Shown here: piece by piece, positions 1 through 13,068 of the stretch | How positions within the stretch are numbered: the first letter of the stretch is position 1 | How the letters are laid out: the number at the start of each line of letters is the position of its first letter | NCBI RefSeq assembly: GCF_029227915.1 | Contig: NC_079879.1 | Span: forward strand, 8,866,001 to 8,930,000 | Direction of reading: 5' to 3' | Source: Hydractinia symbiolongicarpus | Lineage: Eukaryota > Cnidaria > Hydrozoa > Anthoathecata > Hydractiniidae | Length of the DNA stretch: 64,000 bases | Translations under genes and position numbers: made by a program | The notes under the pieces: generated by a model | Told to the model about the DNA's origin: nothing | What the model saw: the letters and a program-made list of their open reading frames with translations, nothing else | The model's database searches: none

Positions 1-1486
1 CTCGTTTTCTTATAAAAAAACAAACGTGTATTTAATTTTCCCAACGAATATTTTATTGATTTTTTAATTTCGCAACGATCATTAATAAATAACGTGAATA
101 TAGTCGGTTTGTAGAGAAAAAAGTGTACATTAGGTAATCTATTGAATTTCTAATCAATCAAAAATTTTATCAGCTCTGATAAAAAATGAGAATTGTTTTT
201 GCTAGGAATTTATTGTGTTATCCATCGTTTAGGTTAAACAATTATTGCTGCCACGATGCATTGTGGGTAAGTATCTAACAGAGCAATTCTCATGTAGCTA
301 TTTTGATTACAGAGTTTTATACGTAGTTTACCTATATAGTCCAACAAATTATGAGTTCACTTTTTTAGTATCAGGTAATCTTCGAAAGAAAAAGCCTTAA
401 GTTGAAATCTCAATTTATAGAGAACATTTTTGTGTTTATAGAGAGCGCCTGCGGACATAAATACTTGCAAAAGATAGTCACGTTCAAATGTATTTCAAGT
501 TGTCTGTGTTTCTATTAACTTATAGCTTCATCCATCGTTGCTTGTCTTGGTGGTGTAAATAAAATGAAGCAAGGAAATGGAGAAGCTTTACAATGTGAAA
601 GTTCGCAGGTTCGTTTATTTTCTGTTGACAAATATGACAAAGAGTATGATGCGCCTAAGTTCTATTTTAAGCTTGTCAAATCAATAAATCTAACGAAAAA
701 TTCAACGTTTTTTTTTGGAAGTTACAAATTTTACTGTAATTTGGATTATCCCCCCCAGTATGCACAAAAAAGAGGTTGCAAAACATTTGTCATGTTTTTG
801 TGGAGCTATGAATCTGTATATATGGAAAACTGTTGCAGTACGCCGACGCTTGAGGTTTCGGATTGGCCGTTTAATTAAGGAGTAGTAGAGTTCAATTAAG
901 TTCCCCTTCTGCAATAACCGCTTCTTCGAAGAGGGGGTATTTATTTGAGATAAGGACGCTTATTCAATATATTGCAGAATAGTAATTTTGTGTTACTACC
1001 TAAAAGCACAAAGTGAAAAGTATAAAGTGAAGATTGAGCTTGAGAAGAATGTACATCCACTGAGCAAATTGGAAAACGTTATCATATATATTTAGTTTAC
1101 TTTGAGTGGATTGTAACTTGATAAAGAATATTTCGATATGGAAAAATACGATCCTCTTATTCCCGAAATGATACAGTATTCGACATTTGGGAAAGTGTAG
1201 CAAGATATGCTTCAGGTATCAAATTAATGACAAGCGCATAACGCTTGAATTGTAAGAACGGAACCTTGGACAATACCTCAACCTGTTTTTTTATAGTTTT
1301 TGAATTGCAGGGTTATGTTAGAATTCTAACAACCGTGTCTGTTGGCTCAATACTGATCCCTTTCAATACTGATCCCTTTCAATACGGACGTAGGTCTCTC
1401 ATTGGCATCTCATTGACTGCATTAATAGAACCTGAGGAATAGACTGGTTGATCAGTTATCACTATGAATGATTATATGTTATTTAG
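1..1486. other. Upstream region, possible first exons of the next gene
   Basis: No gene is recognised here. A short open exon at 564-608 begins with ATG and ends in CAG before a GT in phase 0, which would fit the phase-0 exon at 1487, but nothing else supports it. A 17-base direct duplication lies around 1350-1382. The stretch probably holds 5' exons, UTR or promoter of the gene at 1487-3818; I cannot define them. Confidence 0.3.
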
Positions 1487-3818
1487 GTGCTAAAAGCTGC
1501 AGAGTTTATTTCTGAGATGTTGGCCTATATGTTGGATTACTCTTGTGTAAGTGACATTCTCCAAGATTTTTCTTAAGCAGGTAATTACCAATATCAAATC
1601 GCTACTAGCTGATGTCTGTCTGTTTTTGTTTTGTTCATGACTTTAAAAACTTACACCTGTTTTTTTTTTTACTTTCTTAGTCTTTCAACTTGATAACAGA
1701 AGATCTCGTGGACATCATGGAAACATTTGTGACAATGAATGTATTAAATAAGAATGAAGTAAGACTTCCATTACGTTAAATCACCTTTTTCTCCTTCCTT
1801 ATCGCTTTATTTCATTTGCTTTTGTAAAAAACTGTTTTTCTTTTTCTTTTCAGCAATCTTACGACGATGTAGCACACCAAAAATTAGTTCAAAGTTTTGC
1901 TTACAATTCCGGTTGGAATAATGATAACGATGATGATGATGATGATGACGTATGGGGTGGTGCTAGTGTTGATAAAGGACAGGAATACTCGGTAACAGAA
2001 ACTACTTTTGTTTTACTTAGACTACGTACAATATAAAATTTTTGTATTAAATGTGAAAATCCAGCACAATAAAGCATGTAACTGAGGTCCAGCTGCGGCT
2101 AAGCAATAAAGTTTATTCTTGAAAACGTCTATGTTAGAAATGTTGTGGGTCGTCAATTGTGTTCGGTTTTATTGTTGCATGTAACTTCAACGTTCGCAAG
2201 TTCAAATCACAAATTTTAATACGCGAAGAACTTGTACTTCTTTAATCACGTGATGAATGTGAAGAAATGACATAATAAATTATAATAAATTTTTCTTATG
2301 TGTTATGGGTTGTTGTGTTAAGAAAACAGATGTAGCTTCAATTCGCATTTGCTTTTCGCTTAAGTTTATATACACGGATTACATGTTTTTAACACCATCT
2401 CTGCTACAACATAAATGACTTTTGTTAGATATTGTATTAAAGGCAAGAAATTATCCTGAAAATTTTAAATTGGCTAAAAACAGTGCAAAAACGCGTTTAA
2501 CTTTTTTTCTTGTAAAAGTTGTATCTTTCCTTCATGAAAAATCAGTCAAATTTTAGAAATTCCAAATTTCTGTAATTAAATTTGTGACGGCCTACAAACC
2601 TGGACATAGTATTTGTGAAAATGGCCGTTATTTGGCTATATGTCGAAATCACTTTGTTAGTCGGGGGTAGGCTGGAGAAGTTTTGCTTTGATAGGGTTGT
2701 AGGCCAAGTAAACAACGGCAAAAATGCCCTAGCAGCACTTTCCACAATGTAGGCAATTTGGAAAAATTCCCTTCACGGTCTAACCAAATAACCTAAGTCC
2801 AATGTGAACAATGGCAAGTGAACCCTCGTAAGTTTGAGTTGCGTGTTACTTATGTAGAAACGGTTTATGAATATATTTCGGCTCACAGCTTCCCTAAATT
2901 TCTAAAAAGGCTACTACTTTAATACAATGCTAATGATTGTTTCTGTAGGTTACGCTTAACAAAGAAACCACGGAAATTCTTTTGAGTCATCGCGCATGTG
3001 TTCTTCCCTTCGTTGACATTTGTTTCGTTGTTCTTGCTACTATCAACGAGATGCCCATAGGTAAGTCACAAATACAAGAAATTTGTAATAATCACAACGT
3101 TGTTGAATTGTTTTTTTTTTTTTTGTTACAGGGAAGCTTTTCTCTGTGGCTGATTTGTACGAACAAGTTGAGAACCAGTTTGGTAATGGATGTTTTCTAT
3201 ACGGTAGGTTCTTTATTTCTCCTTTCATGTGAACAGTGTTAGTTAATGTCTTGGAGGAAAGAATTTGTTCTTTCCGTCTAAGTTAATGTAAAAACAACGC
3301 CTTGGTTTGATGCTGTATGATTGATGCCGTTTCGCATTGGTTACTAAAAAGTGATATGTTTCTCGAAAAAATGAATCATGAATTAAACGTGGAGTTCAAC
3401 AACACACATTTAGAATGCCGATGCAAAAGAATGTTTGCGAATGGAAGGTTAAAATGGATTTTTCGATCTTTTTCCTAACATATTTTGATGTAAGGAATTT
3501 TAACATCCATTTTCTAAAAATGAAGAGTAGAATTATAGTTAAACAGCTAATATTTTGGTTAGTGGTTGTCTATAGTAAGATTTAAAAAGTGAGTGTGAAC
3601 ATACATGGCAAACGTGGAAGTTATATTATTATCTTTGTGTCATTGTTTTAACTCTAGCTGAAATGTTAACATTGGAAACGATTAACAGATTTTGTGATTA
3701 TTTGTTCGAGAAAGAAGTCATAGATGACGAAGGAGAATTTTATCAGCTGTCTGAAATGTTCGCAAACTCTAGCGATAAATTGGTACAGCTTTTGTACGAA
3801 ATAACCCAATTCCGTTAG
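1487..3818 (+). CDS. Unrecognised spliced gene, 3' six exons
   Basis: Six consecutive exons can be chained in one frame: 1487-1546, 1681-1758, 1854-1991, 2949-3060, 3132-3203 and 3658-3818 (TAG stop). All have GT-AG borders, and the phases join (0,0,0,0,1,1), giving 206 codons. The start lies upstream and was not found. The protein has two short amphipathic helical segments, then an Asp run followed by VWGGA, then a hydrophobic stretch (FVDICFVVLATI), and ends in a helical region with the look of a winged helix (INRFCDYLFEKEVIDDEG). The last part faintly recalls the C-terminal tail of glycerol-3-phosphate/DHAP acyltransferases, but that is only an impression and no catalytic motif is in view. 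I do not assign a function. Phase continuity over six exons is the main reason to believe the gene. Confidence 0.6.
2585..2880. repeat. Diverged interspersed repeat, copy A (intronic)
   Basis: This stretch in the 957-bp intron of the unrecognised gene aligns by eye in patches with 30870-31225. Shared blocks include ATTTGTG..AATGGC, GCACTTTCCAC.ATGT and TCTAACCAA....TCCA.TGTGA.CAATG.CAAGT, in the same order and spacing. There is no coding potential. The family is not identified. Confidence 0.45.
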
Positions 3819-4479
3819 GAACATTGCTACAAGATAGAAACTGAAAATTATACACTTTAGGAAAATAATTTTTTACTTGAATATGCTGCAAATCGGGGAC
3901 ATAAATCCTCTGAAATACGTTACCTTGATGATATTAAAGGGGGAGTAATTTATTTTGATATTTTATTTTGTATAGATTTGTATCGATAAAAAGTTTGACC
4001 TCTTTGAAATTAAAAAATAGCTGTTTCGTGCACGGTTTATGACGTCAATTTATTCAAGGTTCCGTCCGAATAAACGCAAATACAGTACGTCATTATTGTT
4101 GTTCAGTCCCAGACCAAAGGCAAAACAGCAGCTAGTTTATATTTTTCATGATTTATGGACGAGTTAAGTTAAACATTAATTTGGTTTTAATTTCAATTTT
4201 CCCTTTAATTCTTACGGTGATAGGTTTTTGCGACAAAATGTTCTGTTGAAAAGGGCAAGGAAAACGCAATTTTTTTTCACTAGGGACATTCAATACGTAT
4301 TTCGGTTAAAAATACTTATTACATTAAAAAATCTCTGTATTTAGTTATTTGCCAGCCAGGAATATATTGTCGCTCTGCTGAAAAAAGACTGTGGGAGTAG
4401 TTTTTTATAAAAAAATTCCAGATTATGCGGCCACATTTAATTGTATTCACAACCTCATTCGCAAGTTGTTTTAATGTAG

Positions 4480-4632
4480 ATCATGAAAACGGGATCGTAG
4501 AAAACGAAAAGATCGCCGTAGCTCGTTTAAAAATCATGAAAACGGGATCGTAGAAAACGAAAAGATCGCCGTAGATTGTTTAAAAATCATGAAAACGGGA
4601 TCGTATAAAGCAAAAAGATCGCCGTAGATTGA
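4480..4632. repeat. Tandem repeat, 53-bp unit, about 3 copies
   Basis: The unit contains TCATGAAAACGGGATCGTA and AAAGATCGCCGTAG. Copies begin at 4481, 4534 and 4587, an exact 53-bp spacing. The first two are nearly identical and the third has several substitutions. It is more GC-rich than its surroundings. Confidence 0.85.
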
Positions 4633-4689
4633 AACTATGAATATGCAATTTTACTAGTCAAGTCAACCTCGTGTATTTACTTTTTTTTC

Positions 4690-4855
4690 GTTTAAAGTTC
4701 GCATCATTTCATTTTGTACGATAAAACTTCGTTTAAGTTCGTATCATGTATTAAAAAAGTTCGCATAAACTTCGTATGACATTCGTTTCACGAAACGAAG
4801 TACTTCGTAGCGTTCGTATAATTATACGAAAAAAACATACGAACATTTTGAGACG
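4690..4855. repeat. Palindrome-rich patch with repeated TTCGTA/TACGAA words
   Basis: Within about 165 bp the words TTCGTA, TTCGTT, TACGAA and their complements recur many times, including the inverted pairs TTCGTTTCACGAAACGAAG and TTCGTATAATTATACGAA. It could be the end of a DNA transposon or a self-amplified palindrome. No second copy was noticed in the window. Confidence 0.4.
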
Positions 4856-6755
4856 ATCCCTAATGGCGTTATAGATTTTTATTTATATATTTAAGTTGTG
4901 ATAGAAAAAAGCTACTGAAACTTTAAACGCCAAATTTACTAAAATAAAAATTTAAAAAAAGCTTTATTTTTACTTGTTCCTTTTCTTTGAGCTAAATAAG
5001 ATGGCTAATATTTTTATTGAAGAGAATTTAATCGACTTTGACAAAGAAGCTCATCTTGCAACTATTGAGGAGACAAAAACCACTAATAAACGACCCCGTA
5101 AAAACGCCCAGGGCGTTTATCGGAGAAAGTACGGTATGAGAGTGAGAAGAAAATATCGACAGTAAGTAAAGGCTGCCATACAACACGACGAGTACGCAAT
5201 GGTGTTGAAATACGGTGATGTAATTCATGAGCGTTTCCAATAATTCTTTTTGAAAGTTTCATATTTCACGTAAAGAAGCGCGGCTAGCTTCTCCTAAAGA
5301 ACTTGTTTAAAACGGGTAAAATGATTATTTTACCGCCGCGTTAAATTAGGATAACTATAATGGCTTAGGGACAACAAGTCCCTGAGGACGAGGCTGCTGG
5401 TAACGGCAGACGCAGGTAGAAAATAACTTTTTCGTACGCAACAACAAGAAAAAATTTTTCCTGGTGACATTTATTTAAAACACAATTTACACTACAAAGA
5501 CAACCTAAGCTGATTCCAACTGCTTCCATTGGAATATTAATTCGATCCATTCACCATAACAGCGAACTTGCTCGACTTAAAAACTGCAAAAAAAACTCTT
5601 CATCAAAATTGCGCGGAGTAATTTTACAGCTAACATATATATAAATCTGATTTTATTTAAACTGAGAACTTATTTCTTCGGGGGTAATGTTTGCTTGAGT
5701 TCAGCCTAGTGATTAAAGGTTCACAGGACGGAGAGCTTGCTAAGAATAATTTCTGCTGAATAAAGTGGGTAAGGAAAACCTTTGCGAATTAAGGTCAATC
5801 GCGATTTCGCTATAAGAAACTGCAAGTTTCTGCACAGATAATTGTTGAATTTTAGCACTCATAAATTTAAAATTTCTTAAAAAGGGAATTACACTAAAAC
5901 GTTCTTCTACCTTTAGTCTTCAGCATGATTTTGTATTTTATATTTTAGCACTCATTTTGAATTAAAAGACAATTGCAAACGTTTTTTCTTCATCCTGACG
6001 AATATTTTATTGATATTGTAAGCACATTTTAATACTTAAAACTCATTTTACAAAACGGATTTCTCACAAAGTGAACATTTTTATCAATGTCATGTCAATT
6101 TTCTTCGAAATTCTAGCTTCTACTACACAATAAAATTAACTGGGAAAAGTTATATACTTACCAAACTTACCTTTGGGAGTTTACATTCATCAACAATCGC
6201 ATTAGCACTCAGCCCAAAAAAATTGACATTTTTATCAAACAAGGAAAATGTTTGAAATAAAACTAAACAGATAATGAAACTTGATCTAGCTAAAAATTCA
6301 GACAAGATTTGAAAATAAATATTTTGTGTTCTATAAGAACAACATTTTAAGGCTCGGCAGCAAGAATAAATTTATATAACATCCAAGGAACAACAAAGAT
6401 ACTTTTAAAAATAAGAATGCATGACACTTTTAATTTAATATTTTGTTTAAAAAAACGACAATTTACATCTTCAACAAAGTTGGAATCTAAACTGATACTC
6501 TTGGAAATAAGGTTTTAGTTACATATTTTGGATACACAACGTACATCTTTTAGTTTGAAATTCAGGAAGTTTTCAAAACTTCTCCAGTTTTTAAAAATTT
6601 ACTTCCACAATCAGTTTTTCATTGCCACCATCTTGTCCGATATATTCTCTTGTTTTAGAGAAGTTTTAAATATATAAAGAATTGTTTTATCCTTTTTGGT
6701 ACTTTTTGACAATTTTGGATAACTTTTTGTTAAAGGGCAGGTGCTTGATTAAAAT

Positions 6756-9700
6756 TTACTTCCACTGTTGACCATAAGAATCCTGATACCACTCCTGTTG
6801 ACCCCCAGAATAATCATCACTGTAATAACTACTTGAATTCAAAGGCTGTTGGGCAATTGGTTGAGAGCTCCATCCATCAGCACCAAATTTTCGTTTTGGA
6901 GCCTGATCATAACCAGTCCCACCACCATAATCTGCCTTGCGTTTTGGTGCCATAGTAGCACCACCCCTAGGTGCACCACGACCACGTGGTGGAGCACCAC
7001 GGGCACTATATCCACCTCGTTGCAACATTCCCCTTGGATTACCCCTTCCTCTCATTCCTCCATGTGAAGGTCCACCTCTTGGCATCATGCCTCTTGGATT
7101 TCCTGGACCTCCTCGTCCACCTCTTCCTCTTGATGGTGGAGGAGCATAATAATCGTCATATGAGGAGTCATCATAACCATAACCCCCTTGCTGATAGCCA
7201 CCATATCCATCCCCATATCCCTCATCATAACCTCCATCGTAACCACCATACCCAGCATAGCCACCACGACCACGTCCCCTCCCTCCTCGTGGTCCGCCTC
7301 TAAAGTCACCCCGATCTGTTCTGCCTCTACTCAAGGCGCCAAAACCTGACATGCCACGACGTTGTTCCTTTTTATCAACTTGAGGTTTTGCTAAAGAAAC
7401 TTCTATCTTGATATCATCTAATTCTTGCCCATCCAACTCTTCGATAGCTCTCAATGCATCTTCTCGATTAACAAAGTGGATGAAGGCATAATCTTTAATT
7501 TTTTTAACTTTTTCAACAGTGCCATATTGTTTAAATAGTTCATTCAATTTCGTTTCATCAATAGCAGGTGATAAATTGCGTACATAAACAACTTTTACCT
7601 AAAACAAATAGGATTTCTACCTTAGTATCCCATAATGAAATTTGCTCCTGAATATTAACAGATTAATGCTTATCTCCATACAACACAGTCAACTATTAAA
7701 TAAAAATAGGTATAAAACAAAAAATAAACAAATCCCAAGACAATAAACAAACCTTTGACATTGTTTCTTCATCAGGTTCATGTACAGGGTCAGCCCAGTC
7801 AACTGTTGGGGAAATATTGCCAAAAACTTTAATTTTACCACTGCCTAAACGTCTTCTGGCAGTTGATGCATCTTTGTGCGATATAAACTCCAAAAATGCA
7901 AAACCACGATTTTTACTTTTATCTTCAGACGAAATATAAACAATAACATCACACAAAGCTTCCACTTTAGTATTGAACTCGTCAAAAATTTGTTTCTTTG
8001 TTTTCGATTTAGGTATAGAGCCAACAAATAATCTATTATTTGATTGTGACAAACAAACACCAAGCATTTTTCCAGGTCTAACTTCCTTTTTCTCCATTCC
8101 CTTAACAGACGCTAGAGCAGCTTCTTTTGTTGTGTATGTACAAAATGCATAGCCTTTGTTTAAACCACTAACATGATCCATCATGATCCTTAAGTCATAA
8201 ATAGTGCCAAATTCTTCCATAAATGGAACAAGTTCATCTTCATACATATCCCTTGGTAGTTTGCCAATAAATACTTGGGAGCAAAATTTCTAAAAATAAT
8301 AATGTAAATTTTTTTTAAAAACTTACTTTGCCATTTACAGGCCACATATAAATTATAAAAGCTATAAAGTATTTACAAAGTTCGAAATATAAAATGGTTT
8401 GTTGGGCAGGTAAATCACCATCAAAAATATGGTATGTTTGCGGGCGTATTTTCCCCCCAGATTTTTAGATCGGAGCAAGTAAATTTTTTTCAGTGCCAAA
8501 AATAGTATAGCATCACTCTGCATCATTTGCAGGCCCTTTTTCGCCCCCTGCAAACTGTCCGTAGTACAGGAGTACCCTAAAGGAATTAATTTCTGCGGGA
8601 ATTGCTGGGAACAAGTTCGGACCCGTATCACACTATTGATGTCAGTCACGTAAAATTATCTTAATTACTAAAACATGGCATCATGAAATTGTCGCACCAG
8701 TGAATTCTTGTGAGATGAATTTTCTCTTCTTTCTGTAAACAATGACTGTAAATAAATCCTAAAATATATTTGTGAAAAAGTTTAGAGTTACTTCCTTTGT
8801 TGACTAGCAGAGTCCTGTCAATTGAGGTAAAAGGTAGGTTGTATGAGGCCTGTGTAAGAAGTGTTATGTTGTACGGTAGTGAGACATGGGCAGTGAAGCA
8901 GGAAGATCTTGACCGTTAAGAAAGGAATGATATGAGAATGGTTAGGTGGATGTGTAACGCCAGTCTGAGAGACAGAAAGAGTTCAGATGAGCTAAGAAGC
9001 AGGCTAAGTCTCCGTAGAATTAAAGATGTTATCCAGATAAGAAGATTGCATTGACTGGGGCACTTGGAAAGAATGGAGCAAGAAAGTGTAGAGACTTCAT
9101 AGTTCCTGGGGCAAAGCACAGAGACAAACCGAGAAAGACTTGGCAGGAGGTTATAAGGACAGACTTGATACAGAGGAAGTTGAGTTTAGATCTAACACAG
9201 TTTAGATCAAATTGGAAGAGGGTCATTAATATACCCGTCCAACCCATGCTAGCATGGAAAACAGACGTTAAGCCGAGAATGATGAAAAATATGAAATCGT
9301 TCACACTATTTAAGAGTTGTAGTAACCCAAATTTTGTGACCTTATATTGCGTTTGGATCGGGTAAAAAAAAATTCTGGTTTTTTCCTGACTTTTCAACCC
9401 AGGTTTTTATTATCAAAAGTGAGTCGGTCAGAGGACGCTAACATAACATAAACGTCATAATAGCATAGCTAGCTGTGGTCCCAGTGGCACTTATCCCATC
9501 ATATATACTCCAAACATAGCACACAGTAAGGGTTTGAAAGCAAGATTTGCAGAACCGACTCTCAATGAACATTTATTTTGACCCCTTAGCCTTCTTCACC
9601 GCTGTTTCACTACGGTCAAACCGCGGACAAAATTAAAATAGCTTCCACAATTTTTTTGAAATTTTGTATTTTTATAATTTAAATTTAAAAAGTATTAAAA

Positions 9701-12526
9701 CGATCTAATTTTCTCCTTCAAGCATATAAATATGTTATATAAGTGTGTTATAAATTTCCAAGTTATTTCGTCAAACAAAACACACAAAACTTAAAACAAA
9801 CATTATTTTTGGCAAAAGTATACCATCTTTCCAACCTTGTACCATCGCCGCGCTTCTAGCTACGGACTTGAAAATTGGTATGGGGGGCCTGGAAACATGG
9901 TTCTATCAGCCAGTACCGTGCACCGTTCGTCTTGCAAGCTATAAACTACTTAAATTTGTTAAAGTTAAAGTTGCCAAAGTGGAGCACGGCAATTTGACGT
10001 AGTTTTTTTTAACATGGACAATTTATCTGAGATTATTATTCTTTTTACAAAATATAAAAATTTTATTTCGTTCTTGAGATATCCTGTTTTAACTGCGAGG
10101 GTAATTTGAATTATTTTTTCGTAACATTTTTGTCCGCTTCAAAACAGCCGTGTCTTATATTTTGTTGTTTAGCTTAAGGCTGTAATTCGTTAAAAGTATC
10201 ACATGACATTTGCAAAATGGAAGAAAACAATTGCAATCTAATTTAACGTATGTTGTGGTGCAATAAACAAAAAGGCAAATTAATAATAAATGGTTTTTGC
10301 TTTTAAAGAAATAAACCATACAGCCTTCGAATTTCTCTTCGGTGCTCGGCCATTGCCGAAGTATTAGCAGTTATAAGGCTTTTGCTTGGCAATAATATTG
10401 CCAAAGCAAAACTTGATTGAGACTGTTGTAGTTTCCCTTTTTTTAATATTCATATGAATATTCATTATTATCCATACTCCTAGATTTCACCAAACAGATA
10501 TCGCCACAATGACACAAATAACTTTCCACTGCCCACTTCGAAAACAACAAAAAATAAAAAACATATAGTCTCGACGCCCCCAGCTTATAATTGAATGATG
10601 TAACGGGTGTCACAAAAAAAAGCTTGTTACCTGGTTTCCATGACAATGTTTTTTTAAAAAGTGCCAAAGTCGAGGCAATTTTCAAAGGTTTTCAGTGCTA
10701 TTGACCATTGTCAGTCAGGCTAAACACTTAATTAGGCGACGGTAGGCTAATTAGGGCATACCACCTATTTAGGCGACTCATTTTAGCCTAGTTAGGCCAT
10801 GTGTAACCTAGTTAAGTCATTACAATATTTAATGGCTTTTCACACATTCCAAAGAAAAAATCTCAAAAAATCTTTGTTCAGAATGGATAGTCTACGCAAC
10901 CACGATTTCAAAATTGTCACTTGTGCATGGATATGTTTGCGCAACTAAGAATATGTTAAAATGAAATATATAACCTAATTAGGTTAAGTGTCGCCTATTT
11001 AGGTGACATTTTCGTCCGCCAAATTTATTTTTTCCCTGCGGCGTGAATGGCTGAAATCCATTATTTAAAACAACAAATAGTTCCACACGAGGTTTGGGCC
11101 ATAAGTTACCAATGCGCGATGCAAACAAGACGATAATTGGTCAAGATTATCTGCAAAGTGGACAGATTTGATTCACATAAAAATTGTAGTGTATAACGCA
11201 ATGATTTCAACGTATTTACAACAGAAAGTTTTCGTTTGCCTAGTTAGACTATGGGTAGCCTAATTAAACTACATCAAGTCGCCTAACTAAACGACTCGCC
11301 TAATTAGGTCATGCCACCTAATTAGCGTATGATCAGCCTACAACTTACCACAGCTCTGTCTACCATTTTTAATGAATGAATTCGATTCAGGGGGTTTGAT
11401 ACTACTACTTAATCATTTTAGGGGTGTCAGAACTCGCGCATGACAAAAATTTGGCGGTAAGTTCAGGCGGCTACACCTTTTTGTAATTTTTAAGTCAAGC
11501 GCGACGGTGGTCATTTTTGATATATATTGTTATCTCAATTAATTGATTATAATTATGGTCACGTTATATATACCTTTTCTGAGGGTCCAATAATTCGAGA
11601 ACGTTTTCTAATGAATATTTTAATTTTTAAAATATTTTTGCTAGTCATCAGAAATCAAACGTGTTTTTCAAATTTCACGGAGTTGAAGGATCCATCACGG
11701 CATTATCGGATGATAGTACATGTCGGATCCAGGTAATTAGTGCACAAATAAATGTATTTTTTTTCTTGTCATACCCCCCGAACGGTCCGCGACATATAGT
11801 GCTACGATAATAAAACTTTGAAATGAGCAATATGTTGACGATATGGATATAGCTAAGCACGTTAAATGTGTTTTTTTCACAGAGTTGGCAGATCATACGC
11901 TGGGTGTTTACCCTGACTGATTGTCTTCGGCATTTTTTCTGCTGAAGGAATTTTGAAAAATTGCGAACTTACTTTGGCAATCATTTGCTGAAGCAAATAT
12001 ATCTGAAATTCGAAGACTGCCATAGCAAAATAAAATAGTCAAAACAACTTACTTTTTCGCCTCTTCCTGGTTCAACTCCTTCCCAGCCAGGGGGTGGACC
12101 TCCATACTTTCTTTGACCTGTTGTTATATCTAAAGTATAACCTGTGCGATCTAATAAAGCCTTGACTTTTTCTTCGTTTGCACCTGACGGTATAACACTT
12201 GCTGTTTGACTCGTATCTGTATTTTCTGTTTTAATTAAGGCAGTTGGTACACCTTCGTTATTTTTTAACTTGGCGCGATACGTCTTCATCACGCCACATA
12301 AAAAAGCGCTCTTGTTTTGTACGTGAGACAAATCACTTTTGGAGAACTGTTCTAGAACATTTAATGCATCATCCTCACTGAATTCTTTTAAAGCTTCTAA
12401 CGCGCGATCATCTAACTCGTCAATTGTGAGAAGTCCTTTTTGATGAATTTCATCCAACCTAGCTGATATTCTTTGTGGGATTCCTTGGCCTAGCAAATTG
12501 TCGTACATTTCAGTGTAAGTCGCCAT
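6756..12526 (-). CDS. SYNCRIP: Heterogeneous nuclear ribonucleoprotein Q/R (SYNCRIP family)
   Basis: Three coding exons on the minus strand, 12526-12053, 8289-7753 and 7598-6756, join in phase 0 to give 617 residues, close to vertebrate hnRNP Q/R. Residues 1-158 form the acidic helical N-terminal domain of this family. Three RRMs follow: RRM1 (VFIGKL ... KGYAFCTY) near 164-240, RRM2 (RLFVGSIP ... NRGFAFLEF) near 244-325 and RRM3 (VVYVRNL ... KDYAFIHF) near 338-410. The tail is rich in RGG, GYGG and DDYY and carries basic PKRK segments and a conserved end (SQPIAQQPL ... GQQWK). Family members bind AU-rich RNA and act in splicing, mRNA stability and transport. The start is the first ATG before a family-typical N-terminus. 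The single long intron (12052-8290) holds a LINE fragment and a palindromic element. Orthology to hnRNP Q versus R cannot be separated. Confidence 0.95.
8798..9287 (+). mobile_element. Degenerate non-LTR retrotransposon 3' end (LINE)
   Basis: The reading frame encodes the reverse-transcriptase C-terminal signature of RTE-like LINEs: [20 protein letters not shown], then [15 protein letters not shown] and, in another frame, [20 protein letters not shown]. There are two in-frame stops (about 8918 and 9053) and a frameshift, so it is dead. It ends in a tail containing CCCATGCTAGCATGG and AACAGACGTTAAGCCGAGA followed by an ATG-type repeat, shared with the copy at 16932-17142. It lies in the long hnRNP intron, opposite to that gene's strand. 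Confidence 0.85.
10717..11339. mobile_element. Element with inverted ends built from TAATTAGG-type palindromes
   Basis: About 12 variants of the palindrome CCTAATTAGG (for example ACCTAATTAGGTTAAG, GCCTAGTTAGGCC, CGCCTATTTAGGTGAC) occur in three groups, at about 10717-10815, 10970-11010 and 11235-11339. The right group, read in reverse complement, follows the left one in order (AGGCT..., GCTAATTAGG, GCAT..., ACCTA.TTAGGCGA), so the groups behave as terminal inverted repeats of a roughly 620-bp element without coding capacity. No target duplication was identified. Confidence 0.55.
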
Positions 12527-13042
12527 GTTGCTTATAGTTCAGAAAGGCGCCTTGCAAGGGGTTTCTTCTATAAACTTGAAAGCGTGAAAGAACCTACCAT
12601 ACATGGTTGCACGACGGCGTTCGTTTTATTTACAGTAACTGTGTATTTGTCTTTGTTCGTTAGACCAGGCCAAGAAGTGCTTTGTGGGTAATAATTAACA
12701 TTTTGTCCAATTAAAAACAGCCAATTTGAATATAAATTATGCAAAAAAAGGTAAATTTCTCGGCACCAACTTTCGGATTAGAAGCACAATATTCTTCTAT
12801 AAAACGATATTGAATATAGGTGCAAAAGGAGCTGCTAAAAGCTTGGGGCTTCCGCATGGGATTCTGAATGTTTTTATAAACTTCCTGTCTATAGGCTGCA
12901 AACGTATTTAGAAGTATGGCTGGTAAATTACCGTAGCAACATTGTTTAGGTAGCTGCTGCCTACACGCTTTTAATGTTTGAGCAACTTTCGATGTTTGAT
13001 ATTATTGTTTTGAAAATATTTTTTATAGTAGAGCTCGTTATA

Positions 13043-13068
13043 TATAGCTAGCTAGGTAGCTAGCTATA
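13043..13068. repeat. Near-perfect palindrome (TAGC repeats)
   Basis: Two 12-bp arms (TATAGCTAGCTA and its complement) are separated by GG. It is an alternating TAGC run that can form a cruciform. No function is evident. Confidence 0.7.

Larger units (their letters stand above)
3819..6755. other. Intergenic between convergent genes
   Basis: This holds the 3' flanks of two convergent genes. Apart from the tandem array at 4480-4632 and the palindrome-rich patch at 4690-4855, I see AT-rich sequence only. A 63-codon open frame at 4974-5165 (basic C-terminus) ends at a possible donor but resembles nothing I know. The part from about 5900 to 6755 is probably the 3' UTR of the minus-strand hnRNP gene. 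Confidence 0.4.

Noticed and set aside
1316-1376. Exon after the AG at 1314 as part of the first gene
   Set aside because: Its available donor gives a phase that does not match the phase-0 exon at 1487.
4480-4632. CRISPR array
   Set aside because: Three contiguous 53-bp copies without unique spacers are a minisatellite, and the genome is eukaryotic.
4974-5165. 63-codon basic open frame as a gene
   Set aside because: No similarity recognised, no upstream or downstream exon joins it, and its length is expected by chance.
6849-7309. Several open frames on both strands, some His/Pro-rich
   Set aside because: They are off-frame shadows of the repetitive RGG/GYGG tail of the hnRNP gene.
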